Source of the DNA: Lumbricus rubellus | Taxonomy: Eukaryota > Annelida > Clitellata > Crassiclitellata > Lumbricidae | Assembly (NCBI GenBank): GCA_945859605.1 | Contig: OX243822.1 | Span: forward strand, 19,768,399-19,832,398 | DNA length: 64,000 nucleotides | Direction: 5' to 3' | Shown here: positions 10,771 through 22,419 of the stretch, piece by piece | Position numbering within the stretch: position 1 is the first letter of the stretch | Layout of the letters: each line of letters starts with the position of its first letter | Position numbers and translations under genes: made by a program | Notes under the pieces: generated by a model | The model's input: the letters and a program-made list of their open reading frames with translations, nothing else | The model's database searches: none | Told to the model about the DNA's origin: nothing

Positions 10771-10973
10771 TTAAACAGTAACAAGCTGAAGCTGCCAGCT
10801 GGAGGATTTAGCTTGGGGTGGCGAGGCTTAGCTACGATCTCCGCATATAGCCTACAGAGGCGTAGCTAGGCTAGGCTTGTTTTTCTGAATGTTTTGTCCG
10901 AAACCTAAAAGGGTAGGCCTACCGGACCAGAAGGAATATCTGCGAAAACGTTTGTGTGGCATTGAATTTCAAT

Positions 10974-11440
10974 TATTGCAATCGGTTTACATGGATATAT
11001 GAAGAATTTGTGATACTTTAGACGGAAGATGAAAATGGTTAAAACCTGATGTGGGAAAATGGGGCACGAGTGATGACAACAACAAGTGGATCTTTTTATA
11101 TGTTGCTCAACTGGTTATTATTGGAGTCTGTTGATTTGCACTTGGCAATAAACACCTCTTCGACAGTTAACAGATCCAATGATCCACAGATATATATATA
11201 TATTATTGCAGTCGGTTTACACTTTACACGGATAGGCCTTTATGAAGAATTTGTGATAGCCTACTTTAGACCGAAGAGGAAAAAGGGTAAAACTTGATGT
11301 GGGAAAATGGGGCACGAGTGATGACAACCACAAGTGGATCTTTTTATATAGGCCTAGCTCAGCTGGTTATTGGAGTCTGTTGATTTGCACTTGGCAATAA
11401 ACACCTCTTCGACAGTTAACAGATCCAAAGCTCCACAGAT
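10974..11440. repeat. 230 bp tandem duplication
   Basis: Copy 1 starts 'tattgcaatcggtttac' at 10974 and copy 2 starts 'tattgcagtcggtttac' at 11204. The two are about 85-90% alike by eye. The length differences between them include gains of TAGGCCT or AGCCT words in copy 2 (see findings). There is no coding function; the 82-codon frame spanning the junction is incidental. Confidence 0.9.
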
Positions 11441-12075
11441 GTGTGTATGCTGTATACATATGCAGTTATGCACTGATCTATTATAGGCCGTAGGGCCTGT
11501 GCCTACGTACATGTATATAGCGGTGTTAGACAATATTTACATCATCGTGTCTGCAAATAATGTGAATGTGTTGATATTATGGCACGCATGGTCTAGATCC
11601 TATATATAGGCCCTATAATGTTTGTTGGATAATGTTACACCATACCCCAAAGACAGACATATTGTTAAACATTTAAGTTTTTAAATATAATATAATATAG
11701 GCTATAGGCTAGGCCTATGATTATGTGTAATATAATATGTGCATCATGTATACATTATCGCATGTTTGTTTGAATACTTTGTATATAGGCAGTTGAGTGA
11801 GTACGTGGGATTCTTCGGCAGGAGAGTTTTCCTCATAGGCTACATCGTAAAATCTCTGGGTGAATGAAGTTAAGCTGCAGATTTAATTGCTGTTATGTCT
11901 GATTGTCAACCACTTCTCCGACTTTTTCAGTTTAATTTATGATAACTCTAGTGAAGCAAGAAGGAGCAGCTCTTGAACAGTGAGTTATCGATCAATTTCT
12001 TTGTCATTTTGGGGTAGGCTAGTATTCAGTTTGTTATGGTAAAAGATATTTAATTATGCCTATCATTGTTTTTAT
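11441..12075. other. Non-coding unique-looking stretch
   Basis: No gene is seen. It is AT-rich and contains more TAGGCCTA words (around 11485, 11705). Confidence 0.4.
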
Positions 12076-12077
12076 TA

Positions 12078-13413
12078 CCGTAAAACGGGGTGACTTTGGC
12101 CCATTTTCAACTTGTTTTGATAATAAAACGATAATGCGACTGAATATGGCTGATCTAGCAATTTCATTAGGAGTGCATAGGGTTAGAGAGAAGAAGTGTC
12201 CAATAAAAAAAATTGTGTGATAACAGTTGAACCTTTATTTTTTTACTTTTCAGGTGGGCCAAAGTCACCCCATCAGGCGGGGTGACTTTGGCCCACAGTG
12301 GTTTTGCCGTTATTAGACAAAGTGGACCTATTGCTGGGGTGACTTTGGCCCAAGGAATATGTTTTAAAAGATATTTAAACTTATAATAACACAAAAATGA
12401 CACTGGTACTGCTACTGGTACTTGTAAAAGACTTGTAAAGGACTATTGCGAAGTCATAATTATGACAATTGAAATGTTCGTGAACTCCATCTGCTTCTCA
12501 ATATCAATTAATCATTTTGAACAATGTATACACTGAAAATTAACACAAAATGACTATGGTACTGTACTGGTACTTATACAAGACTTGTAAAAAGATTAGT
12601 GAGAAGTCAACTGACTAATGAAATGTCCACGAATTCCATTTACTTTCCGGCGTAGAAACTTGGTGCAATTCTGGTGCAGATGTTTTCTTTGATAGTGGAA
12701 TTTTCTAAATTACTGCTGTATGGTAATATCTTATCCACATTTGAAGACCAGTTCCAGCTCATATCACTTCTAGCTAAACAGCTGATGAGCTCCTCGTTTA
12801 TTTTGTGCTTTGACTATGCCATGAAATTGTTCACATTCGTACATGTGACTATAACAGTCACCTTTCAAGACAGTGGTACCGTATGCTCAACCAAAAACCA
12901 GTCAAAATATCTTAGAAAGTGAAGTTTAAGCAAATACAGTTATTAATTTTGGCAAAAACATAATATATACATCGTCAGCAGTAACTTATAATAGGGGTCA
13001 AAGTCACCCCCAACTAGGGCCAAAGTCACCCCAAAATTTTTTCTTGCATTTTTAACTTACTTACTAGCGACATCGCAAAACAAACGGTGCGCCATACGCA
13101 TGCCATTATAATGTACATTGACAAGTGTAATTGTCACCCACGGTATAATTGACGGTAGTTCTCCCAGAAAAATAATTTTGCACATTTTAAAATTTTCCCT
13201 TTTTTAAGGCTTGCAAACAAATGTGGAAAATTTCAACAAATATTACAATGAAATCAATCAAATTACTTTTAAATATTCGCTATATAATGACCTATCGTCA
13301 GCTGTAAAGCATTTTAAAACCACGTGATAACTACGGAAGCTGGGAGGTGTGCAAACTAATTTTTCCATTTGGGCCAAAGTCACCCCGCGGGCCAAAGTAA
13401 CCCCGTTTTACGG
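12078..13413. mobile_element. Tc1/mariner-type non-autonomous element, 1336 bp
   Basis: The ends 'ccgtaaaacgggg' (12078) and 'ccccgttttacgg' (13401-13413) are perfect inverted repeats, each flanked by TA. The word 'ggggtgactttggccc' or its complement recurs about eight times in two clusters near the ends (12088-12350 and 13000-13410). No transposase frame was recognised. TA duplication plus inverted ends fits a Tc1/mariner-like MITE. Confidence 0.75.
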
Positions 13414-13440
13414 TATCAATATAGTGGTTACTTTCAGAAT

Positions 13441-13636
13441 CAGCGTCGACGTCGTTGTCATTGTTTTCATCATCACCATCGTCGTCATCGTCATCATCAT
13501 TATCGTCGTCGTCATCATCAACATCATCATCATCAACATCATCGTCATCGTCGTCGTCATCATCATCATCATCGTCGTCATCACCAACATCATCATCGTC
13601 GTCATCATCATCATCATCATCGTCATCATCATTATA
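13441..13636. repeat. (CAT/CGT)n microsatellite
   Basis: About 195 bp of imperfect CAT and CGT triplets. It generates long poly-Asp, poly-Ser, poly-His and poly-Met frames on both strands, none of which is a gene. Confidence 0.95.
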
Positions 13637-13746
13637 ATATTTATCTGCAGAGGTAAGGGATAGGTATAGGCTACATGCTGTCATGAATTATCATTTCCAT
13701 AAAGGGGCAGTGAAAAGTTCCATCTCGGTATCTGCCTTTGTATCTA

Positions 13747-14923
13747 CAGGGTGGGCCCCAAAAAAAGACCCCCCCTAAGATTTTTGCCAATATCTTGACC
13801 GAAAGTAAGAATTTCGAAATGAAATTTTACAGTCTTAAAGACAATTCATATTTACACCATATGGCCAGATTTTATCAAAATATTTCAAACAGAACAAAAG
13901 TTATACCACTTTTAGTGAAGACACCTACCGTTTTTTGACGATTCAAAAACCCGACGCAACAAAAAGTAACAAAAAATCAACTCAATTATTCTGGCCCATA
14001 TCTTGGCCAGAAGTAAGAATATCAAAATGAAATTTTACACGCTTAAAGACAATTCATATCCACACATGATGGCCAGATTTCATCAACATATTTCAAACAG
14101 AACAAAAGTTTTGCCACTTTTAGTGAGGTGACCCCCCATTTTTTGACGTTTCAAACTTCAAAGACGTAACGCATCAAAAAGTAGCAAAAACACAATTTTA
14201 TTAAGACTCTTCTCATATAATAGTTATCAAACAGCCTTCACATTGCCAGATGATCATTATTATTACTATTTAAAAAAGAAACAGGGTACCAGCGTAGCTG
14301 CACGTCGCTGAGAAGTCACTTAGCAAGATGACCGTCAAATTGGTAAATAAAAAATCTGTCAGATTAATCAGAGGTCCATCAAGAACTTTGCACAGAGACT
14401 CAAAAGAAGTTTCGGCACTCGTGGTGGGCACATTGAACACAAGTTGTGAAGCACTACCAAGTTCATTTGACAGCAGTTATTTGAGATGAGACTTAATAAA
14501 ATCGAGTTTTTGTTACTTTTTGATGCGTTTGGTTTTTAAATCGTCAAAAACGGTGGGTGGCCTCACTAAAAGTGGTATAACTTGTGTTGTGTTTGAAATA
14601 TTGTACTGAAATCTGGCCTTCATGTGTAAATATGAATTACCTTTAAGCCTGCAAAATTTCATTTCGAAATTCTTACTTGTTGCCAAGATATTGGCAAAAA
14701 ACCTAATTTTTTTGCGTTTCGTTTTTGAATCGTCAAAAAACGGGGGGTGGCCTCCCTAAAAGTGGTATAAGTTTTGTTCCGTTTGAAATATTTTGATGAA
14801 ATCTGGTCATCATATCTCAATATGAATTGCCTTTCAGACTGTAAAATTTCGTTTCAAAATTCTTACTTTTGACCAAGATATTGGCAAAAAATCTAGGGGG
14901 GGTCTTTTTTTTGGCCCACCCTG
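13747..14923 (+). mobile_element. mariner-type element with decayed transposase, 1177 bp
   Basis: The ends 'cagggtgggcc' (13747) and 'ggcccaccctg' (to 14923) are inverted and flanked by TA (13745-13746, 14924-14925). Long, partly repeated inverted arms contain 'ccaatatcttg' and 'caagatattgg'. The central 300 bp keeps the last codons of a transposase frame (14378-14449). A solo end of the same family is at 33241-33281. Confidence 0.8.
14378..14449 (+). pseudogene. mariner transposase C-terminal remnant
   Basis: The frame reads IKNFAQRLKRSF then GTRGGHIEHKL and a stop at 14447-14449. A GGHxEH(K/H)L C-terminus is a hallmark of mariner-family transposases. Nothing of the DDD catalytic region is recognisable upstream, so this is a remnant inside the 13747-14923 element. 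Confidence 0.65.
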
Positions 14924-15201
14924 TATATGCTGAGGTTAAGAAAGCGAAGTCACTATCATAGCACCTGTCAGCGTCTCTTCTTTCTAAATATCTAAAGACT
15001 AAAGTTCATATCATCTGCAGAATAGTGTGTGGAAAATTGGCATGTTTTACATGTGGAGGTGTTTGTATTGAGAGAAATGCCGGTTTGTATAGGTAGCTGA
15101 TTATAACATAAGTTCTTTCTTCTGAGGGTATCTAAGGGATGCTTAGCATGCATGTTTACAGCTCTGGGATTGTCATTATCGGCACTCCTAAACTTCCCGC
15201 G

Positions 15202-15318
15202 GGTGTGGACCGTGTGGTGTTGCAGTAAGCTGTGCGAAATACTGTCTTGGCAACGTAAGTGGACGTAGTCGTATACATATCTCCACCTGGAAATTATATG
15301 CACCACACGGTCCACACC
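15202..15318. repeat. 18 bp perfect inverted repeat, 81 nt spacer
   Basis: 'ggtgtggaccgtgtggtg' (15202-15219) pairs with 'caccacacggtccacacc' (15301-15318). Function unknown; it could be the ends of a tiny MITE. Confidence 0.8.
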
Positions 15319-15339
15319 GGGTTTGCCTTTAAGACATCT

Positions 15340-15495
15340 GTGGTCGAAATTCCAGCTTCTTTCCTCTTTTCTCTTTGCTCATGTCAATCGGAAGACAATG
15401 AACTTTTTTGCTAGTTTTAACAGTACAGAAGTGCTTCTACAACTGCGCAAATCTATTTAGAAGTTTTAGAACTGCACATTTAAACAGCCCTAGGC
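15340..15495. repeat. MITE family B fragment
   Basis: 'agaagtgcttctacaactgc' and 'gaactgcaca' followed by 'aacagccctaggcag' are shared with the copy at 53130-53356 and more distantly with 26052-26458 and 62294-62551. The family's signature is several 'tgcagttNtac' words near one end. Boundaries are approximate. Confidence 0.5.
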
Positions 15496-15939
15496 AGGGG
15501 GTCAAGATCCGGAGAGTCAAGCAGACAGCAGAGAGAAGATGAGATGGGAGCCAATTTAAATAGGCTAATAGATGCAACACAACCTAATGTTCTGTTTTAT
15601 CTGATTCAGCTGCATGCTCTGATTATCTTGTAACGTAATATGTAGTATAATAGTGGCCTACAGGTTAACACTTAACAGTGTCTGTACGGTTTAGTTCTGC
15701 GTTGTTCCATGTAGAGAAATCCTCCGTTTGCTCTCCGTCAACTGCACTATTTGGACCAGCAGCCAAGCACCCCTTCCACTACGACTGTACGAAGTGGATG
15801 AGTAACCAAGGGGTATAGCCTACACGTGTCCTAGCGTATTTATTTGTTTTAGATGGAGATTAGTCAAATTGGGGCGCAGTAGTTGTTGTTTTTGGCCTTT
15901 TATCTCGGAGACCTGCGGGTTTCAAGTTGTGACATGTGG

Positions 15940-16500
15940 ATGAGAAGGCAGGGCGGGAGGGCTGTGGTGGTTGTGGTGGAGGTCACTGGAGGAGGAAGGA
16001 GGAATGGAGAAAGGACGAGGGCAGAGAAATAAAGGAGGAAGAGGAAAAGGAGGAGGATTGGAAAGAAGCAGCCAGAATATGCATAGGCCTACTGATTATA
16101 AGAGGTTCTTCAAATTTTATTTGTGTGTGCTGTGTGTGTGTAATTAATTATGAGTAGGAGAAAGACAAGGATAAAGTGGAAGTTGGGAAGAGAAGAGGAC
16201 CCAAAAGGAGAGTGGGAGAATGGTAATTGAGGGAGCAGGAAAACAAGGAAGGGGCGAACGAGGAGAAGGGTGAGAGAGATAGAGAGAATGAGGAAAAGGA
16301 GAGGGGAGAACGGGGAAGAGAGGCAGCACCAGGAAGAGGAGGATGGGAAGAGGATAGCAAGAGAGTGAGAAAGAGGAAGGGAAGGAGAGAAGGATGAGGA
16401 GAAGCGTGAGTAGGCCACTATGGTGAAGTTGCAGACGAGAAGGAGGAGGAGAGGAGGAGGAAGATGAGAATGCAGTAGTGATGGAATCATCTGATAAGGG
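15940..16500 (+). repeat. Long purine-rich (GGA/GAA) tract
   Basis: The + strand is almost pure A/G over 15940-16075 and again over about 16150-16490. The Ser/Leu/Pro-rich minus-strand frames and the 73-codon + frame here are composition artefacts. Confidence 0.85.
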
Positions 16501-16924
16501 AGACAAGTAACAGATCCTTTTGATTAATCACTGCAGGCCAAACAATGCGACATCTTTCCAGCCGTTGTTTGCGTGGTCGTGGAGATGGAGGAAGGAGGAA
16601 GGAGGGAGGCAGGGGGCGAATGCTGAGAGGGGAGGGTATCTGCTTCGGAAGGGAATCTAGGCCGTGCTAGAGGGGGGAGGGAAGGGTCCGTGACTGACGA
16701 CAGGCATAGTGAGATGGATTGGGAAGATATATCGGATATATGGGATATCAGTTTATTGAAAGGTGATCCCTCCTTTAGTGGAAGGGAAAAGATGGAAGCG
16801 ACCTTGTATTGCAAGGGATCTCCTGCCAGATGTCTTTATGGTCATGTTTTACCAGGACTGGTCTTATCTCTGGACCATCACCACGGACAAACGACGACCA
16901 CCACCATGGTGTGGGGAACGGGCA

Positions 16925-17030
16925 TTACCCCCGCCTCCCGGACAAAACACCCGGACAAACCTCCGAACAAAACACCCGGACAAACCCCCTCCGAATTTGT
17001 CTAGGACAACCCCCCGGACAAAAACCTCTG
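16925..17030. repeat. Array of 'cccggacaaaaca'-type 13-15 bp repeats
   Basis: About seven imperfect units of 'cccggacaaa(a)ca' are arranged head to tail, with no inverted partner array seen nearby. It resembles in style the arrays at 32207-32345 and 49435-50025. Confidence 0.7.
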
Positions 17031-17229
17031 GCCTGTGCAAATAGCCTATTTCTGTAGTCAATTATTGATGAAAGGCGATCATATTATACAAAGTGCTTTT
17101 GTAGGCCTATATAAACAGTTTTTATTTACATACATACATGCGTAAATATACATGTATAGTTGTATACATCCGCACATCCCTGGACTTCTTGGCAGGTTAA
17201 TTACATACTTAGATAAATATATTTATAAC

Positions 17230-18077
17230 ATCACAGATGCTTGTTTGTCTGTCTGTCTCTCTCTCTCTCTGTATTTGTGTGTGTTTGTGTCTGCGTGTGT
17301 AAATGCATGAGAGAGGACATTATGAGATGTACTGCTTTGAACGCTTGCGAACTCAGCAAGATACTTCGTGAGATTTCGGAAGCGTGGGACGAAAAACTAG
17401 CTAGAGGGTTGGATCTGTCATCGAAGCTTGTCACGATACTTAGGCCAAGCACTCGAATAAATACACTCCACATGTGAAAGGAAAGCGAAAAAACAAACGA
17501 ATCAGGCAGAAAACAAGATTTTGGTTATCTTCTGAAATCAGAAGATATATCTCTTCTTAATCAGAAGCACCCAAAACATGGTCATAATATTATGGACCCG
17601 TGTCCCTTCTATGCAAACATTTAGCTGATAATTATGCTTGTTCTTTTCAAGCAGCAGCAATTACACAATCTCTGTCTCTGATATATGACTTTAGAGCCAT
17701 CGACCGGATTTCCTACAGTCAGAATAATTGAGCTAAAGATTTTCATTGCCATTCTTAAAACTATACACATTGGATACAATCATTATCCCATGTGTTCGGG
17801 TGAGTACTTGTATGCTAAGCCTTTGACGTATGCACATTCATAAACACATGCTTACATGCATGTATACATAGTACCTACATACATACATACATATATACAT
17901 ATGTACATACACACGTACATACATATACATATACATACACATATGTGCATACATACATATGTACATGCATACATAAGTACAAAGACATACACATGTGTGC
18001 AAGTCATACGTACATGTACATATACGTATACAATGCCTTTTTAGAAATGCATACGTTGTGCATAATATTATTCCATA

Positions 18078-18115
<38 letters not shown>

Positions 18116-18116
18116 C
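17230..18116. repeat. Microsatellite cluster
   Basis: It has (TCTG)/(TC)/(TG) runs at 17238-17300, a degenerate (CATA)n block at about 17845-18035, and (TA)n at 18077-18114. The 17300-17760 interior is unique-looking without a supported gene. Confidence 0.85.
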
Positions 18117-18389
18117 CTAATTATGTATTATTGCACAGTTTTTCAGTTTGTGTAGATTATGAATTGCTTGTATTGTTTTCTTGAATTTTGTTTTATCAGA
18201 ATCATGTATATCAGCAGTTACTGTGTAAAAGCCATAGAGAAGTTATTGCTTATACAGCCTTGACCCTCTTTCTTGATTATTATGAGTTTATTTGTGCATA
18301 TAAATCACTGACCCATCGCAATCTCTTGTCCCTGATGCATAATAAGCACATATTAAACGTATATTTATAGCCTATAGGCCTATTGGGAG

Positions 18390-18414
18390 AGATGTGTGTG
18401 TGTGTGTGTGTGTT

Positions 18415-18500
<86 letters not shown>

Positions 18501-18700
18501 CGTGTGTGTGTTTATGTGTGTGTTCATCAACGGACTACATTGTGTTTGTGTGTGTTTATGCGTGTGTGTTTCCGAGTGTAGCTTATGTGTGCGTGCGTGC
18601 GTGCGTTCGTACGTTTTGTGTGTTTTAAAGTGTAGCCTGTGTGTGTGGGGGGGGGTTGAGTGTGCGTGTGTGTGTTTGTATGTGTGTGGGTGGGTGAGTG
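18390..18700 (+). repeat. (TG)n microsatellite
   Basis: Nearly pure (TG)n from about 18390 to 18535, then degenerate TG/CG-rich sequence to about 18700. Frames in it are artefacts. Confidence 0.95.
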
Positions 18701-19257
18701 CGTGTGTACGTGCATGCCACACAACACTGAGAGCATTTGGCCAGTGTTACAATAGGCGTGAGACATTGCCTGTGTATGTGAGTGTGTGTGTGCATTGAAT
18801 ATGAAATGCTTGACCTGTTGACTCATTGGAATGTCAAGCGTTCATATTCGGCCTTTGATGTGGATATTGCACTACTTCTTCTTCTTTTAATAACTACTGG
18901 ATTGCGTGCGGTAGGTACCTCTATTACTTATTTACCTAATATTAAACTGATTCATATTAGCAATTGCAGGACTTTCCGTTGGTATAGCCTAATTATTGGT
19001 TCACATGTGTAGATTATAGGAGGATTTTAGGGCCAACATATCTTCGTGTTTAACCTCTTGATTTCTGGTATGCCGGAGTTAATATGTTGGACGCTCGTCT
19101 GACTATAGCAAATTAATGTTGAGTTTCAGTCAACTCTTTGTTGGCTGGGTCACATAGGCCAACAGATAAGTTCTTATATTGCGAGATAGAAGAACAACAA
19201 TAGCAGTCTCTTGAGCAATTGTCAGATAGGTAGCAATTGCTATGAAGTACTAGCGAT

Positions 19258-19475
19258 TTCATTTTCTTAACCTCAGCATATGAGGGCTTCATTGCCGTCT
19301 TGACTTCCACCCACAGTGTACGTACGGTCGTTGTACTCGTTATGCATGAAGCTGAATTGACCAGAGGTGAGGTTAGAACAGAAAGTGAAAATGACTTTTC
19401 TGCCATGTTGGGGGTATTTGAACCCATGACCTTTTGGTTGATAGTCCAGCAGGACCAGCACACTAGAAGAAGAGA
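19258..19475 (-). repeat. tRNA-type SINE family C copy
   Basis: It matches the neighbouring copy: 'cctcagcatatgagggc', then 'cagtgtacgtacggtcg', and 'tttgaacccatgacc' as a decayed B box toward the high-coordinate end. It is oriented on the minus strand. Confidence 0.7.
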
Positions 19476-19485
19476 TGAGCAGTCC

Positions 19486-19742
19486 CTGAGGCATGGGTGC
19501 TAACGACTTCATTTTCTCAGCCTCAGCATATGAAGGCGGGTGGCCAGTCCTCTCCCTCACCATCTCCTCTTCCCACCGACAGTGTACGGTCGATGTACTC
19601 ATCATAGCTGAATTGGCTAGGGGGTACAGTTGGAGCAGAAATATCCACAGAAATTTCTGCCCTGGCAGAGATTTGAACCCCCTCTCTCGACCTCTCGCTT
19701 GGCAGTCCAACACGATAACCACTAGACTAATGTGCATCTTTC
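19486..19742 (-). repeat. tRNA-derived SINE family C, best copy
   Basis: On the minus strand it starts near 19742 with 'tagtctagtggttatcgtg' (A-box-like, tRNA 5' part) and has 'gggttcaaatct' (B box) about 45 nt later. A 190 bp body containing 'gtacactgtcggtgggaag' follows. The Pol III-type internal promoter at the head identifies a tRNA-derived SINE. Other copies are at 19258, 41490, 42165 and 42965. Confidence 0.8.
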
Positions 19743-19999
19743 CAGCACACTAACGACCATAGAGTGACTAAACTGTGACCTGGCAGTGAGATAATGTGAG
19801 GCAAGATAATGTTCATAGGCTATCTTGTGTCTATTCATGTGCGTATAAGGTGTGTGGGACAACAGTACATGTATACTGTTCATTATTACAAACAAAATAG
19901 TCTGGAGGTTGTCTCTGAGACTCTGACCTTACTTCCATGGGGTAAATTTACCAACTGGATCATATTACAGTTGCTATTACCTAAGTCATAATCTTGTGG

Positions 20000-20350
20000 G
20001 CATGCTGCGTTTGGGCAATAAGACATGCTGACAGGGTAAACATAGTCTTCCAAGTCTCTGCTAGAGAGTTGTTCAAAAAAGGCTCAAATGATTTTCAGAG
20101 AGAGAATGCCATCACTCATTCTGCACTGCATGCAAGGTTAAAAGGAAAAGGAAATAAATGTAGACTAAGTTGGATAGAAAGTGCAAAAGAGATCATAATT
20201 TTATTTTCATCACTTGGACTAAGGGAAGCAGTGGACTTGACAAATGATCAAAGAGAATGGAAATCATAATTATGCTGTATTCGTACCCATTGCTGCCAAA
20301 TACCACACATCAAAAATCTTATGATGATGATGACGACGACGACGACAATG
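20000..20350 (+). mobile_element. LINE 3' end (C-terminal ORF remnant plus tail)
   Basis: The frame ending at 20269 contains CRLSWIESAKE, then LREAVDLTNDQREWKS, the pattern of a non-LTR retrotransposon C-terminus (W...DR.xW). After the stop comes 'cgtacccattgctgccaaat' and a (GAT/GAC)n tail to about 20350. Copies of the same tail are at 48490-49150 and 49290-49400. Heavily 5'-truncated. Confidence 0.65.
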
Positions 20351-20547
20351 ATGATGGTGATGGTATAATTGAGCACAAGTATTGTATGATGACTTGGTCG
20401 ATAGTTCCAGTCTTTGTGCTTGCAATAATACAGATGAACAGACTGATATCTTGGTGTTGAAGCGTGATTTCCATGATTCATAATTTATTTCATACCTGAC
20501 TAGCCTCTCCATAGGCATTATAATTGCAGCCACATGAGTTCTATATA

Positions 20548-20655
20548 CTTGCTGCTGTTTAATAACACTGTGTCATAATCAATGATGATTTGTGTCGCCC
20601 TCCTACTTTCTCCAGGCTTGAGACAGGTACTGCCAAAGTAGGAGCAGTGGCAGAG
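20548..20655 (+). repeat. Short retroposon family A, uninterrupted copy
   Basis: It reads 'cttgctgctgtttaataaca', then 'gatgatttgtgtcgccctcc', 'tccaggcttgagac' and 'gcagtggcagag'. It is the intact counterpart of the copies broken by other elements at 9762, 22457 and 62294, and shows the empty insertion site. Confidence 0.7.
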
Positions 20656-20730
20656 ATGGGTTCTATGCAGACCCATCAGGGGTTCTCATCTCTACAGGCC
20701 CCAGATGGGAATATATAGAGTATTATAGAC

Positions 20731-21937
20731 TAGGGTGACCATTTTCTGGCCATCAAAAACCGGGACACTTTGGAAAATATTAATTGTACGTGTGCCTAAT
20801 TCCTTAACTAGGTTACTAATACTATCGAAGGCCGAATCCTATAGGCTCAGTTAAATTTTATGCTGACCATAGATTTCAGTGTAGAATTCTACAACCTGCT
20901 CTAGTCGTCAGTGCAGTGCAGTAGCCTGTAGGCCTACTCTTTTATAATTGAGAACCAAGGCCGTAGCCAGAATTTTATTTCGGGAGGTGTTTTCAGTGGC
21001 GGCCAGGATTTCAGTTTTGGGGAGGCTGAATTTCCTGAACAATGTCCATAATTTTCAATTTTCACCGTCAAATTTTCTGATGACCAGTTTTTTAGTCATC
21101 CGGTCGAAATCTTGGAAATATTTCCATTTTCGCCGTCAACTTTTCTAATGACCATTTTTTAAAGTCATCCGGTCGAAATCTTGGAAATATTTCCATTTTT
21201 GCCATCAAAATTGAATTCAACTTCTATTTTTCAGATCGAAATTTTGTCTATTATTTCATTTCGGGGGGTGTTTTCATGGCATTTTTTAAAATGGTTTTTG
21301 CATCACAAACTAGAAAATGCAATAGATTTTTTCTGCATTTTCCATTTTGTTGAGAACACTCCCTCAATCGGTGCACAGTTGGTTCTCTAGTCCAGATAAC
21401 GATTTAATGCTTCTGGGGCACACAGGAGCGCCCGGTGGACGACCGCCGAGGTGTTAAACGCCGAGCAGGGAAAAGGGATTGTGGAGGCAATAGGCCTATG
21501 CCCCTCATAATCAAATTATTTTAAAGTTTCCACAATAAAATTACAGCATTTTAAGTTGTCGAAAAATTGTGCTCTATTGTAGTAACTTCAGTGCTGTCAT
21601 TAGCGGTCGAACTCCAATTTCGACCATGGCGAAATCTCCCGAAATCGATATAGATCTGGCGCCGCCATATTGTGTGCTAGGGTGACGAACTTTTCGTTAC
21701 ACCAGATGTAATATAATATTCCATATACATTCACAACTTCTCTTTCGTTAAGACTTTTTTGGCTACAAACTACACTTTGTTCTGTGATTTACATAAAACT
21801 GACGCTTTCAAGATCCAGGTTTCCTACTTGTCAAAAACCGGGACAATTTGGCCTTTTTTCCAAAGTCGTCGGGACACCGGGACGCACCCCAAAAAACCGG
21901 GACATGTCCCGGAAAACCGGGACGTATGGTCACCCTA
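20731..21937. mobile_element. hAT-type element with perfect 8 bp duplication, 1207 bp
   Basis: The ends 'tagggtgacca' and 'tggtcacccta' are inverted and flanked by identical TTATAGAC (20723-20730 and 21938-21945). Subterminal 'aaaaaccgggaca' words recur on both sides. The interior holds 2-3 copies of a unit of about 62 bp ('catccggtcgaaatcttgga', 21090-21230) and CAGTGGCGGCCAGG-like ends of other hAT repeats. No transposase frame is seen. Confidence 0.85.
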
Positions 21938-22419
21938 TTATAGACCATAGATTGGTGCTCTGTCATGCTGACAGGATGGCAGCTTATTTTTCCATAATTA
22001 TACATCATTCTGTGGCATCAAATGGTGGTCTTCAGTATCCACTATCCAGCCTAGCTAAGTGAACTGCCATTTTCAACTTGTAGCTACTAACTGACAAATA
22101 TAATTTTGAAGTGTCACAGATGGCAATCCAGCCCAAGGGAATATTATCTGTCTTTGTGGCCCCTTAATGTCCTTCCCAGCAGTTCCACTGGTCATCTGAT
22201 ATACCATATTTTAAAGAGCTGAACCGTTGGGAACTTGGGATGAAGACCAGACACAAGGTTCGTAATTGGAAGAGGGCCTGTGGGGCAGCTGGAAAGTATA
22301 CCCACAGAGATGACACGGATGCCTTTCTTTATTTGCTTAGCATGACAGCATTCTCTACTGACACACATGACCTGTGTGGGAAGGTCGTAACTCTTGTATT
22401 TAGTCATCATTGATTAGTT

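Noticed and set aside
13331..13684. Poly-Asp/Ser/His/Met open frames on both strands
   Set aside because: They translate a (CAT/CGT)n microsatellite; every frame is open because of the triplet repeat.
19113..19737. Minus-strand frames of 116 and 154 codons
   Set aside because: They lie across two SINE copies and include the tRNA-like head; not proteins.
19670..19742. tRNA gene on the minus strand
   Set aside because: The boxes are tRNA-like, but the same body recurs in four other copies; it is SINE family C.
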